Assembly (NCBI GenBank): GCA_963765265.1
Contig: CAVXVN010000003.1
Coordinates: forward strand, 248,001 to 312,000
From: Bacillus_BD sp963765265
GTDB taxonomy: Bacteria; Bacillota; Bacilli; Bacillales; Cytobacillaceae
Reading direction: 5' to 3'
Length of the DNA: 64,000 bases
In this document: piece after piece, positions 53,977 to 61,890 of the stretch
Layout: each line of letters opens with the position of its first letter
How positions within the stretch are numbered: position 1 is the first letter of the stretch
The notes under the pieces: model-generated
Told to the model about the DNA's origin: nothing
The model's input: the letters and a program-made list of their open reading frames with translations, nothing else
The model's database searches: none
Program-made: the position numbers and the translations under genes

Positions 53977-54714
53977 ATGCTGCAAAAACTTAAAAGTGAC
54001 TATCTCAGCTGGATCGTCCTTATTGGTGCATTCTTTTTATTATTAGATGTATTCTTTTTTAACAGAGGCTTAATTTTCTCCCTTATTGTTGCGACAGGAA
54101 TGGTTTATTTAGGAAGAAAGCGAATGCCGAGAAAAACGGGGAAGTTACTCTTTTGGGTCGGACTTTTTTTTCTAGTAGTGAATGTTATAAATATGTTAGC
54201 GATTAAATTCTTCTTACTTGCTCTCCTCTGTATACTAATTGTTCAGTATGCCAATAGGAAAAATCATGCCAAAACCATTACCCCAATCATAAAAGAACCT
54301 GTTGATTTGGAAAAACGAAGCGAAACCGTTGTGAAAGAACAGCCTCTTTTTCAAAATCGTCTTTTTGGCCAGCAAAAAACACCTGATCATGTCTATGAAT
54401 GGAATGACGTGAACATACAGGTAGGCATCGGTGACACGGTGATTGATTTAAGCTATACCGTACTGCCAAAAGATGAAACAGTGATCTTTATTCGTAATGT
54501 GATGGGGAAAGTTACGATTATGATCCCGTATGATGTAGAAGTCAGTGTCCATCATTCTGTCTTTTTTGGCTCTGTAAAAATTCTTGATTTTAAAGAATCT
54601 TCTTTAAAGAATCGTTTGATTAAAGTCGAAACAGCTGATTATGAACAGGCAAACCAAAAGGTGAAAATCTTCACCTCCATGATGATCGGTGACATTGAGG
54701 TGAAACGCGTATGA
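53977..54714 (+). CDS. liaF: LiaF, inhibitor of LiaS
   Basis: A 245-residue membrane protein. Three to four N-terminal helices (YLSWIVLIGAFFLLLDVFFF, LIFSLIVATGMVYLG, LLFWVGLFFLVVNVINMLAIKFFLLALLCILIV) precede a soluble C-terminal domain (YEWNDVNIQVGIGDTVIDLSYTVLPKDETVIFIRNVMGKVTIMIP), the LiaF-specific beta-helix domain. LiaF keeps LiaS inactive without envelope stress. AGGGAGG precedes the ATG. Its last codons overlap liaS by four bases. Confidence 0.92.
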   Translation: MLQKLKSDYLSWIVLIGAFFLLLDVFFFNRGLIFSLIVATGMVYLGRKRMPRKTGKLLFWVGLFFLVVNVINMLAIKFFLLALLCILIVQYANRKNHAKTITPIIKEPVDLEKRSETVVKEQPLFQNRLFGQQKTPDHVYEWNDVNIQVGIGDTVIDLSYTVLPKDETVIFIRNVMGKVTIMIPYDVEVSVHHSVFFGSVKILDFKESSLKNRLIKVETADYEQANQKVKIFTSMMIGDIEVKRV

Positions 54715-55751
54715 GTATCGTTTTACGTCAAGTTCTTTTAGGTATAGGAATGGCCCTCATCGTTTTTTTATTTGTCATAAGTGGTACTTTTACCGCTTTT
54801 CCACATTTAAGCTGGAGTGACCTTTGGGACAGAGGAGCATTTGATACCCCGTTTATTTTATTAATACCAAGCGTTAGTATCGTGATCGGAATTCTATTTG
54901 GGATTATTTCAGGTTATTACTGGAGGAAACAGCTTCAATCTGTCGATGGTTGGCTTCACCAGATTGAGGAAGGGCGACCATTAGAAATGGAGAGCGCTTC
55001 TTTATCTGAAATTCGAATGATTTCAAACAGACTGGGTAAAATTCAAAAACAGATTACGGAGCAGGCAAAGCTTTCTCAACGATTAGCAACAGAGGCAGCT
55101 GAAGATCAAGAAATCCGCATGCAGGAAATGATTTTTCAAGAACGGAATCGCCTTGCGCGTGAACTCCATGATTCAGTGAGTCAGCAGCTCTTTGCCGCTT
55201 CTATGCTTATGTCTGCTATTAATGAGGTGAAAACACCTTCAGATGATTGGGAAACGAAACAGTTAAAAATGGTTGAGGAAATGATTCACCAATCACAACT
55301 TGAGATGCGAGCCTTACTTCTTCATTTACGGCCTGTTGCTTTAAAAGGAAAAACGTTACAGGAGGGAATCAAAGAATTATTAGTTGAGCTCTCCCAAAAG
55401 GTTGAGATGAATATTAACTCGAAAATTGAGGGGTTTTCTGTTGAAAAGGGGATTGAAGATCACTTGTTTCGGATTTTGCAAGAGTCTGTATCCAATACGC
55501 TTCGTCATGCAAAAGCAACCCTTTTGGAAGTTTTACTGATCAAAAGAGATGGTTTTATTATTTTAAGAGTAACAGATGATGGAATTGGGTTTGATGTGGA
55601 TGAAAATAAAGCCGGTTCATATGGTATGCAGAATATGTATGAAAGAGCCGTTGAAATTGGTGGCACCTTAAAAATGGTCTCTCTTAAAAATAAAGGCACC
55701 CGTCTTGAAGTGAAAATCCCCATAATGAATGTAGGTGAGGAAAATGATTAA
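54711..55751 (+). CDS. liaS: LiaS sensor histidine kinase
   Basis: A 346-residue NarL-type kinase. Two N-terminal helices with a short outer loop form an intramembrane sensor; HAMP-like and coiled-coil segments lead to the HisKA_3 box ERNRLARELHDSVSQQLFAASML with the phosphorylated His. ATP-binding motifs are ESVSNTLRHAKAT (N box) and VTDDGIGFDVDENKAGSYGMQNM. It senses cell-wall antibiotics through LiaF in B. subtilis. It overlaps both neighbours, so liaFSR is one tight operon. Confidence 0.94.
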   Translation: MSIVLRQVLLGIGMALIVFLFVISGTFTAFPHLSWSDLWDRGAFDTPFILLIPSVSIVIGILFGIISGYYWRKQLQSVDGWLHQIEEGRPLEMESASLSEIRMISNRLGKIQKQITEQAKLSQRLATEAAEDQEIRMQEMIFQERNRLARELHDSVSQQLFAASMLMSAINEVKTPSDDWETKQLKMVEEMIHQSQLEMRALLLHLRPVALKGKTLQEGIKELLVELSQKVEMNINSKIEGFSVEKGIEDHLFRILQESVSNTLRHAKATLLEVLLIKRDGFIILRVTDDGIGFDVDENKAGSYGMQNMYERAVEIGGTLKMVSLKNKGTRLEVKIPIMNVGEEND

Positions 55752-56376
55752 AGTATTGTTTGTTGATGATCATGAAATGGTGAGAATTGGAGTTTCTGCC
55801 TATTTAACCGCTCAGCCTGATATTGAAGTGATAGGTGAAGCAGATAATGGAAAAACAGCGATCGAGTTAGCCCTTTCCCTTAGACCAGATATCATACTCA
55901 TGGATTTAGTGATGAAAGAAATGGATGGAATTGAGGCAACGAGACAGATTATTGAAAAATGGCCTGAAGCAAAAATTATTATTGTGACCAGCTTTTTAGA
56001 TGATGAAAAAGTATATCCTGCTCTTGAAGCAGGTGCGACAAGCTATATGTTGAAAACATCAAAAGCAAGTGAGATTGCCGATGCAGTGCGCTCAACATTC
56101 GGTGGCCAATCTATTTTAGAGCCTGAAGTAACTGGGAAAATGATGCTGAAAATGCGACAAAAAAATAAACATGAGCTTCATGAAGAGTTAACAAGCAGGG
56201 AAATGGAAATTCTTCTCCTTATTGCAGAGGGAAAAAGCAATCAAGAAATAGCGGATGAACTTTTTATTGCTTTAAAAACGGTGAAAACACATGTCAGCAA
56301 TATCTTGAGTAAGTTGCAGGTACAGGACCGGACTCAAGCAGTCATTTATGCGTTCAAGCACTCACTTGTAAAATAA
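55744..56376 (+). CDS. liaR: LiaR response regulator
   Basis: A 210-residue NarL/LuxR-type regulator. The receiver domain has VDDHEMVRIGVSAYL, the phosphorylated Asp in RPDIILMDLVMKEMDG and the Thr/Lys switch in TSYMLKTSKAS. The C-terminal HTH is ELTSREMEILLLIAEGKSNQEIADELFIALKTVKTHVSNILSKLQVQDRTQA. The ATG at 55744 lies after AGGTGAGG; a GTG at 55735 overlaps the site. It is expected to activate the liaI-like/liaH unit upstream. Confidence 0.94.
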   Translation: MIKVLFVDDHEMVRIGVSAYLTAQPDIEVIGEADNGKTAIELALSLRPDIILMDLVMKEMDGIEATRQIIEKWPEAKIIIVTSFLDDEKVYPALEAGATSYMLKTSKASEIADAVRSTFGGQSILEPEVTGKMMLKMRQKNKHELHEELTSREMEILLLIAEGKSNQEIADELFIALKTVKTHVSNILSKLQVQDRTQAVIYAFKHSLVK

Positions 56377-56419
56377 GCGGCTTAACCAAAGGGAGTAAGA
56401 CCCCACAATGATCGATTGT

Positions 56420-56469
56420 GTGCCTGACACCGCAAAAAAACATTTGTCTTTTTGCGGTGTCAGGCACCG
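56420..56469. repeat. TGCCTGACACC-family palindrome (copy 6)
   Basis: GTGCCTGACACCGC pairs with GCGGTGTCAGGCAC around AAAAA..ACATTTGT..TTTTT. It is a strong hairpin 44 bp after liaR and may double as its terminator, although the T tract lies inside the stem. Confidence 0.8.
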
Positions 56470-56524
56470 TTGTATCCCCATGTTGAAAGTTTTCTTTATA
56501 AATGATTCGGGAGGATGGCCACAT

Positions 56525-57976
56525 ATGAGTAAAGGAAAAGTGTTTTTAGTTGGGGCTGGACCTGGAGATATTGGATTAATCACGGTAAAAGGATTGGAAG
56601 CGATCAAACAGGCGGACGTTATTTTATATGATCGACTGGCAAATCCCAAATTACTCTATTTCGCACCGGTAGATTGTGAATTGATCTATTGTGGAAAATT
56701 GCCTGATCGTCACACATTAAGACAAGATGGAATTAATGATCTTTTAGTAGAAAAAGCATTAGAAGGGAAAAGAGTTGTTCGGCTAAAAGGCGGAGATCCT
56801 GGTGTTTTCGGTCGAGTTGGAGAGGAAGCGGAAAGCTTAGCAGATGCGGGTATTCAATATGAAATGGTTCCAGGGATTTCATCTGGAATGGCAGCTCCGC
56901 TTTACGCTGGAATTCCCGTTACTCATAGGCAATTTGGTGAAACATTCGCGATTGTCACAGCACATAGTCAAGCAAAGGAAGGAAAGCCTATTCTCGATTG
57001 GAAAGCACTTGCAAACGGGATCGACACGATTGCTTTCTATATGGGAGTAGCCAATCTTTCTTATATTTGTCAAAACTTAATGGCAAATGGAAGGCCACCA
57101 GAAACACCGATTATTTTAATTCAGTGGGGAACCTTTAGTAGACAAAAGACCTTGGAAGGTACACTTGCAACGATTGCTGATTTGGCAGCGGCGCAAAAGT
57201 TTAGTAATCCAGCCATTACACTTGTTGGTGAAATCATTTCACTCAGAGAGAAGATCAATTGGTTTGAGAAAAAACCATTATTTGGCCGTCAAATTCTCCT
57301 TGCTAGAACTGGTCATAATCCAAGCAGTTTAGCACAAGCTTTAACAGAGCAAGGAGCGGATGTGATTGAATTTCCAAAATGGAAAAGCAAGAAAATCCCT
57401 TTTGATCAAGAAATTTTACATAAGATCACTGCTTACGAAAAGATATTATTCACTTCCGTTGAAAGTGTAACTCATTTTTTTCAACTATTGAGGAAGGAAC
57501 AATTCGATCTTCGGAGTCTTTCAGCAGAATTGTTCGGTTTATCTCAAAAAACGGTTACAGCCTTAAATGAAAAAGGACTGATGGCAGAGGTGGTTGACCA
57601 AATTGAACAGAATGAACCGTTACTTGTAGTGGGAGATAACCGAGTGAATAAATATCAATACGCTAATTTCGATATTTTGATCACAGGCGAAAATATCATC
57701 GATGAAAAATACTTACCGATTATAAAAAAGATGCTTGCAGAAGCAAGTCCCGATACGATCGTATTTCCGAGTGCTCAATCAGTCAAAATGTTTTTTGAAG
57801 AAGAAGTGGTATCAGAGTTATTCCCGTCTGAATTCATTCATGACGTAAACGTCGTTTGTATGGGAGAACGAACTTCGACAGCTGCACAATTCTATGGAGT
57901 TCAACCTGATGCAAAACCGGAAACACCGACAACTGAAGCGTTAATTAAGTGTATTGTAAGCTGTTCGATAAATTAA
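56525..57976 (+). CDS. Uroporphyrinogen-III C-methyltransferase with HemD-like domain
   Basis: A 483-residue fusion. Residues 1-245 form the SUMT/CobA domain: VFLVGAGPGDIGLITVKGLEAIKQADVILYDRLANP, GDPGVFGRVGEEAESLADAGIQYEMVPGISSGMAAPLYAGIPVTHR and TIAFYMGV. Residues 250-483 resemble uroporphyrinogen-III synthase (RQILLARTGHNPSSLAQALTEQGADVIEFP). B. subtilis NasF has the same length and domain order. It makes precorrin-2 for siroheme. GGGAGG lies before the ATG at 56525. The SirC gene follows after 21 bp. Confidence 0.93.
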   Translation: MSKGKVFLVGAGPGDIGLITVKGLEAIKQADVILYDRLANPKLLYFAPVDCELIYCGKLPDRHTLRQDGINDLLVEKALEGKRVVRLKGGDPGVFGRVGEEAESLADAGIQYEMVPGISSGMAAPLYAGIPVTHRQFGETFAIVTAHSQAKEGKPILDWKALANGIDTIAFYMGVANLSYICQNLMANGRPPETPIILIQWGTFSRQKTLEGTLATIADLAAAQKFSNPAITLVGEIISLREKINWFEKKPLFGRQILLARTGHNPSSLAQALTEQGADVIEFPKWKSKKIPFDQEILHKITAYEKILFTSVESVTHFFQLLRKEQFDLRSLSAELFGLSQKTVTALNEKGLMAEVVDQIEQNEPLLVVGDNRVNKYQYANFDILITGENIIDEKYLPIIKKMLAEASPDTIVFPSAQSVKMFFEEEVVSELFPSEFIHDVNVVCMGERTSTAAQFYGVQPDAKPETPTTEALIKCIVSCSIN

Positions 57977-57997
57977 TTAGCTATGAAGGGGCTTGTC

Positions 57998-58635
57998 ATG
58001 GTCTATTATCCAATTAATCTTAATTTGCATGGAAGAAAGGTAGTTGTCATTGGTGGTGGGAGAATAGCTGAACGGAAGATTACGGGGTTGATTGAGGCAA
58101 TGGCAGCTGTCACGGTGGTTAGTCCAAAGTTAACTCCTGAATTAATGATGTATGCCGAAGAGGGTAAAATTGACTTGGAAGGAAAAAGGACTTTACTGCT
58201 GAGGATATTCACGACGCTTTTCTTGTTATTGCAGCCACCAATCAGCCAGAAATCAACCTTTCTATTAAAAAGGCAGCGGCACCCCATCAGCTCGTTAGTA
58301 TGGTGGATAATCCAGAAGAGTCCGATTTTATTCTTCCTGCTGTTGTGAATCAGGGGAAATTAAGCATTACGGTTTCGACATCGGGTGCTAGTCCGATCCT
58401 TGCAAAAAAGATTAAGCAAGAAATTGCCGATCAATTTGGTCCAGAGTATAAGGAATATGTTGATTTTTTATACTCTTGTCGAAAGAGGATTCTAGAAAAA
58501 ATCGACGATCCAAAAATAAAAAAACTTTTATTGTCAGAAATAACAGAACCTACTTATTTACAGAGTAAAACTAGAAAAGAAGATTTCAAAGCAAAAATGA
58601 ATCAACTACTAAACCACGATTTACATGACCGCTAA
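57998..58635 (+). pseudogene. Precorrin-2 dehydrogenase/ferrochelatase (SirC/YlnF-type), frameshifted near 58175
   Basis: It finishes siroheme synthesis by oxidising precorrin-2 with NAD (and inserting iron in bifunctional forms). The N-terminal YYPINLNLHGRKVVVIGGGRIAERKITGLIEAMAAVTVVSP carries the NAD motif. The first frame goes off after KIDLE; a different frame gives DFTAEDIHDAFLVIAATNQPEINLSIKKAA and continues to 58635 (SISVSTSGASPILAKKIKQEI-type block). One base is missing near 58175. Full length is about 212 residues. The ATG at 57998 follows GAAGGGG. Confidence 0.85.
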
Positions 58636-58640
58636 CCTAA

Positions 58641-58705
58641 CTCAGTACGCCAACACCCAAAAAAGACATTTGTCTTTCCTGAGGTGTTGGCGTACTGAGT
58701 TTTTA
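58641..58705 (+). terminator. Large hairpin terminator with TGCCTGACACC-type core
   Basis: CTCAGTACGCCAACACC and GGTGTTGGCGTACTGAG form a 17-bp perfect stem around AAAAAAGACATTTGTCTTT, followed by TTTTT. The core matches copies 1 and 6 of the TGCCTGACACC family, but the arms differ. Confidence 0.8.
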
Positions 58706-58874
58706 TTTGGATAAATATTCTAGGGACTTGTCTCATATGTTATAGAGTACTTATTTTTAAAGGGAATTTACCCGAGCGAGCTATGGTAAAATCTGAGCGC
58801 AATACATCAAGACGTATTTGATATCTAGTCATCTGGAAATTTTCCAGTTTAGGAGTATGAAAAAGGAGTGGCAT

Positions 58875-60206
58875 ATGAATCCATTTTTAAAAGGAACGAT
58901 TTTACTCATTGCAGCAGCCTTCATTGGAGAATGTGTTGAGTTTTTCATCAATATGGTTTTAGCAAGGGAACTTGGGGAGAACGGGCTTGGTCTGTATATG
59001 TCCATTTTGCCAACTGTATTTTTAATTGTGCTCCTTGCAAGCTTTGAAATGCCTATTTCAATATCGAAATTTATTGCCGAAAAGGATAAACGAATTCATC
59101 AAAGTATGCTTAGTCATGTACTGAAATGGACGATTATGACAACGGCCGTATTAATGGTGGTTGTGACTATTGTTTTGCCTTTTGTTCCCGTATTTGATCA
59201 ATATCATCCTATTTTTAGATGGCTTGTGCTAATCTTGATTCCAATTGTCTCATTTACTTCCATTGCAAGAGGGTATTTTATGGGGAAATCACAAATGAGC
59301 AAAATAGCTGTGGCTAACTTTCTGCGTAAAATCGTCCAACTCCTGCTCCTTGTTTATTTATTTCAACTCTTCCAATTTGATACACATATGGCCGTATTAA
59401 TTGCATTTTGTACACTTATCGGAAGTGATTTAGTTGTTTTTTTATACCTTTTTCATGTATTTATGATTCAGTATCAATATATGAAAAAGCAACCATCAAA
59501 AAAGCTCCATGGTAAAGTGGTTATGAAAAATTTAATGGCAGTGTCTATTCCAACGACAGCTTTACGTGTTTTTCATGCGATTACTTCGTCCATTGAGCCA
59601 TTTTTAATTACAGGAGCACTCTACTACGCCGGTGTAGGGAAGGAAATGGCTACAGAACAATTTGGTATGGTCGCAGGAATTGCTATGGTCATTGGTTCGT
59701 TCCCTACCTTTATTTCACATTCATTAATGATCATGCTGATCCCAACCATTTCAAAGGAAAATGCAGAAAAAAATATTGAATACTTGCAAAGATTACTTCA
59801 GCAAATTATGCTTCTGACATTTTTATACGGAGTTCCTGCTGTTGCCGCTTGTTACCTTTTTGCTGAACCACTTACAAGTACTTTCTTTCACTCAGAAGGC
59901 GCTGCTCGTTATTTGCAGCTGCTCTGGCCATGTTTTCTTTTTCGTTTTTTTGTGATGCCACTTCAGGCTTATTTAATTGGACTTGGACTAATGAAGGATG
60001 CCTTTATTCATGGGGTATGGGCAACAACGATTGCGTTTGTCATTATGTATTTCCTCGGATCAAGCAGCAACTTTCAAATGGATGGAATTATCATCGGCAT
60101 AAATGCGGAAGCCATTCTATTAACGATGATGCATTATATGACTGTCTGTAAAAAAATTGGGGTATCCATCTTTATGTCCCCACTAAAACAAATGAAATCA
60201 TCTTGA
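58875..60206 (+). CDS. SpoVB/YkvU-type flippase (MOP superfamily)
   Basis: A 443-residue, 12-14 helix polysaccharide/lipid flippase of the MOP superfamily (NPFLKGTILLIAAAFIGECVEFFINMVLARELGENGLGLY, SIARGYFMGKSQMSKIAVANFLRKIVQ). Length equals B. subtilis YkvU, shorter than SpoVB (518). Family members export lipid-linked precursors during sporulation or cell-wall synthesis; the substrate is unknown. The ATG at 58875 follows AAAAGGAGTGG; the longer ORF start at 58818 lacks a site. It is monocistronic. Confidence 0.88.
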   Translation: MNPFLKGTILLIAAAFIGECVEFFINMVLARELGENGLGLYMSILPTVFLIVLLASFEMPISISKFIAEKDKRIHQSMLSHVLKWTIMTTAVLMVVVTIVLPFVPVFDQYHPIFRWLVLILIPIVSFTSIARGYFMGKSQMSKIAVANFLRKIVQLLLLVYLFQLFQFDTHMAVLIAFCTLIGSDLVVFLYLFHVFMIQYQYMKKQPSKKLHGKVVMKNLMAVSIPTTALRVFHAITSSIEPFLITGALYYAGVGKEMATEQFGMVAGIAMVIGSFPTFISHSLMIMLIPTISKENAEKNIEYLQRLLQQIMLLTFLYGVPAVAACYLFAEPLTSTFFHSEGAARYLQLLWPCFLFRFFVMPLQAYLIGLGLMKDAFIHGVWATTIAFVIMYFLGSSSNFQMDGIIIGINAEAILLTMMHYMTVCKKIGVSIFMSPLKQMKSS

Positions 60207-60351
60207 ATTGAATATTGAATAGATAAATTAGTGAACGTAGTTTTTTGTCTAGTAATAAAAATTCAGTTATACTAATATTATGTAAATAAGCGGAATTTGT
60301 TAGGGACGCAAATAAACCGAATGAACAGTATTGTTGTAAAGGAGCTCGAAT

Positions 60352-60864
60352 ATGGAAAATAAAAAATATTGCCGGGAATCGTTAGCAATAAAAACAAGTC
60401 TGGTTTCACCACCTGACACAAATATTCACGGAACCATGTTTGGTGGGAAACTGATGGCATACATTGATGATGTAGCAGCGATTGCAGCTATGCGGCATGC
60501 GAGAAAACTAGCGGTGACCGCATCAAGTGATTCAGTAGATTTTCTTCATCCCATTATTGAGGGAAATTCAGTTTGTTTGGAGGCTTTTGTTTCATATACG
60601 GGAAGAACATCAATGGAGATATTTGTAAAAGTTGTTTCTGAAAATATGCTTACCGGAGATCGCCATATTTGTGCTGTTTCCTTTTTAACATTTGTTGCAT
60701 TAGATGAAAATGGACAACCTTCTGAAGTTCCACAAGTAGTTCCACAGTCGGAGGAAGAAAAGCTTTTATATGAAACGGCCAAAGACAGGCTAGAAATTCG
60801 TAAAAAGCGGAGAAAAGATAGTGAGGAGCGGGCAAAGAGTTTTAAAGGGAAATATCCTTGGTAA
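60352..60864 (+). CDS. ykhA: Acyl-CoA thioesterase, YkhA-type hotdog protein
   Basis: A 170-residue single hotdog domain of the YciA/YkhA type. The signature is DTNIHGTMFGGKLMAYIDDVAAIAAMRHA with the catalytic Asp in YIDD, followed by TASSDSVDFLHPIIEGNSVCLEAFVSYTGRTSMEIFVKV. The charged tail (KKRRKDSEERAKSFKGKYPW) is as in Bacillus YkhA. It hydrolyses acyl-CoA esters. AAAGGAG lies before the ATG. It is monocistronic with its own terminator. Confidence 0.92.
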   Translation: MENKKYCRESLAIKTSLVSPPDTNIHGTMFGGKLMAYIDDVAAIAAMRHARKLAVTASSDSVDFLHPIIEGNSVCLEAFVSYTGRTSMEIFVKVVSENMLTGDRHICAVSFLTFVALDENGQPSEVPQVVPQSEEEKLLYETAKDRLEIRKKRRKDSEERAKSFKGKYPW

Positions 60865-60923
60865 GTCAAAGAAAGACGAATAAATAGAGCGGATTTTCAC
60901 TTTTTTAAAGCAAAGTTTACATC

Positions 60924-60957
60924 AAAAAAGGGAATCGAAACTAGTTTCGATTCCCTA
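60924..60957. terminator. Bidirectional terminator
   Basis: AAAAAAGGGAATCGAAACTAGTTTCGATTCCCT lies between ykhA and the convergent mscL gene. Confidence 0.85.
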
Positions 60958-60991
60958 CATCTGATTTATAAATGAATATTCAAAGCAATAA

Positions 60992-61396
60992 TTACTCGTT
61001 TGATTGTGAATGATTGCTGGCTTGTTGATTACTCTTTAATAAATCACGAATTTCAGTTAACAATTCTTCCTTTGCATCAATAACAGGTGCACTTTCTGTC
61101 ACTTCTTCTTTTTTCTTAAAACGGCTAATTAGACGGATAAAGAGGAAGATAGAGAAAGCAATAATGAAAAAGTCTACGACTGTTTGGAGAAAGGCACCAT
61201 ATTTAATTACCGCGTCTCCATATGTAATAGAAAGTTTAGAAAAGTCAACTCCGCCTAACAGTAAACCCACAATCGGCATGATTAAATCTGCGACAAGAGA
61301 TGCAACAATTTTCCCAAACGCTCCACCAATGACAACCCCAACGGCTAAATCTAAAACATTTCCTTTTAATGCAAACTTTTTAAATTCAGACCACAT
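60992..61396 (-). CDS. mscL: Large-conductance mechanosensitive channel MscL
   Basis: A 134-residue MscL. TM1 is LAVGVVIGGAFGKIVASLVADLIMPIVGLLLGG, with the constriction Gly/Val pattern of the pore. The periplasmic loop is short (VDFSKLSITYGDAVIKYGAFLQ), followed by TM2 (VVDFFIIAFSIFLFIRLISRFKKKEE) and the C-terminal helix (TEIRDLLKS). It opens under hypo-osmotic shock to release solutes. A weak AGGAGT site precedes the ATG at 61396. Length is normal. Confidence 0.95.
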   Translation of the reverse strand: MWSEFKKFALKGNVLDLAVGVVIGGAFGKIVASLVADLIMPIVGLLLGGVDFSKLSITYGDAVIKYGAFLQTVVDFFIIAFSIFLFIRLISRFKKKEEVTESAPVIDAKEELLTEIRDLLKSNQQASNHSQSNE

Positions 61397-61439
61397 TTTT
61401 TTTACTCCTTTTTACTTTGGGTTTGTTAAATAATGCTCA

Positions 61440-61712
61440 TTAATACTTAATCGTGAATGACTGGAAGTGATCGGTTTGTTCCTTTTCGGTAATTTCCAAA
61501 TTCAAAATTTTAGAAAAAGGATTGCCTCTTCGTAGGTCTTCTATAAAGGGATCGAGCTGGTCCTTAGTCCCTAATGCGCAAATTTCAACTGTATCATCCG
61601 ATACGTTTCTTGCCCATCCTGTCACTCCATATTGGACTGCTTTCATCTGCGAAAAGTAACGATAGCCTACACTTTGTACTTTTCCAGAAACAATAATATG
61701 CAACTGGATCAT
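61440..61712 (-). CDS. Acylphosphatase
   Basis: A 90-residue acylphosphatase that hydrolyses carboxyl-phosphate bonds. The signature is HIIVSGKVQSVGYRYFSQMKA (about 5-25) with the catalytic Arg in GYR; the catalytic Asn is in GVTGWARNVSDDTVEI. The sequence has Ser where GVQGVGFR usually has Gly, a common variation. GAGGGGTAAG precedes the ATG. A terminator-like hairpin lies upstream at 61814, belonging to the next minus-strand gene. Confidence 0.92.
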   Translation of the reverse strand: MIQLHIIVSGKVQSVGYRYFSQMKAVQYGVTGWARNVSDDTVEICALGTKDQLDPFIEDLRRGNPFSKILNLEITEKEQTDHFQSFTIKY

Positions 61713-61813
61713 TTCTTACCCCTCCGCTGTACGTATAAGTTCCATATTCCTTTAATACTCCCATAAATGAATGGGTGATGCAATATGTGATTGGTTCTTT
61801 TATTTTCAATAAA

Positions 61814-61850
61814 AGAACCATGTGGAAAATTATTGTTTCCACATGGTTCT
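61814..61850 (-). terminator. Terminator of the aminopeptidase gene
   Basis: AGAACCATGTGGAAA and TTTCCACATGGTTCT form a perfect 15-bp stem 41 bp past the aminopeptidase stop. On the minus strand it is followed by TTTTATT. Confidence 0.8.
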
Positions 61851-61890
61851 AATTACAATGAATGAATAAAGGATTATGAGTCTTTCTTAA

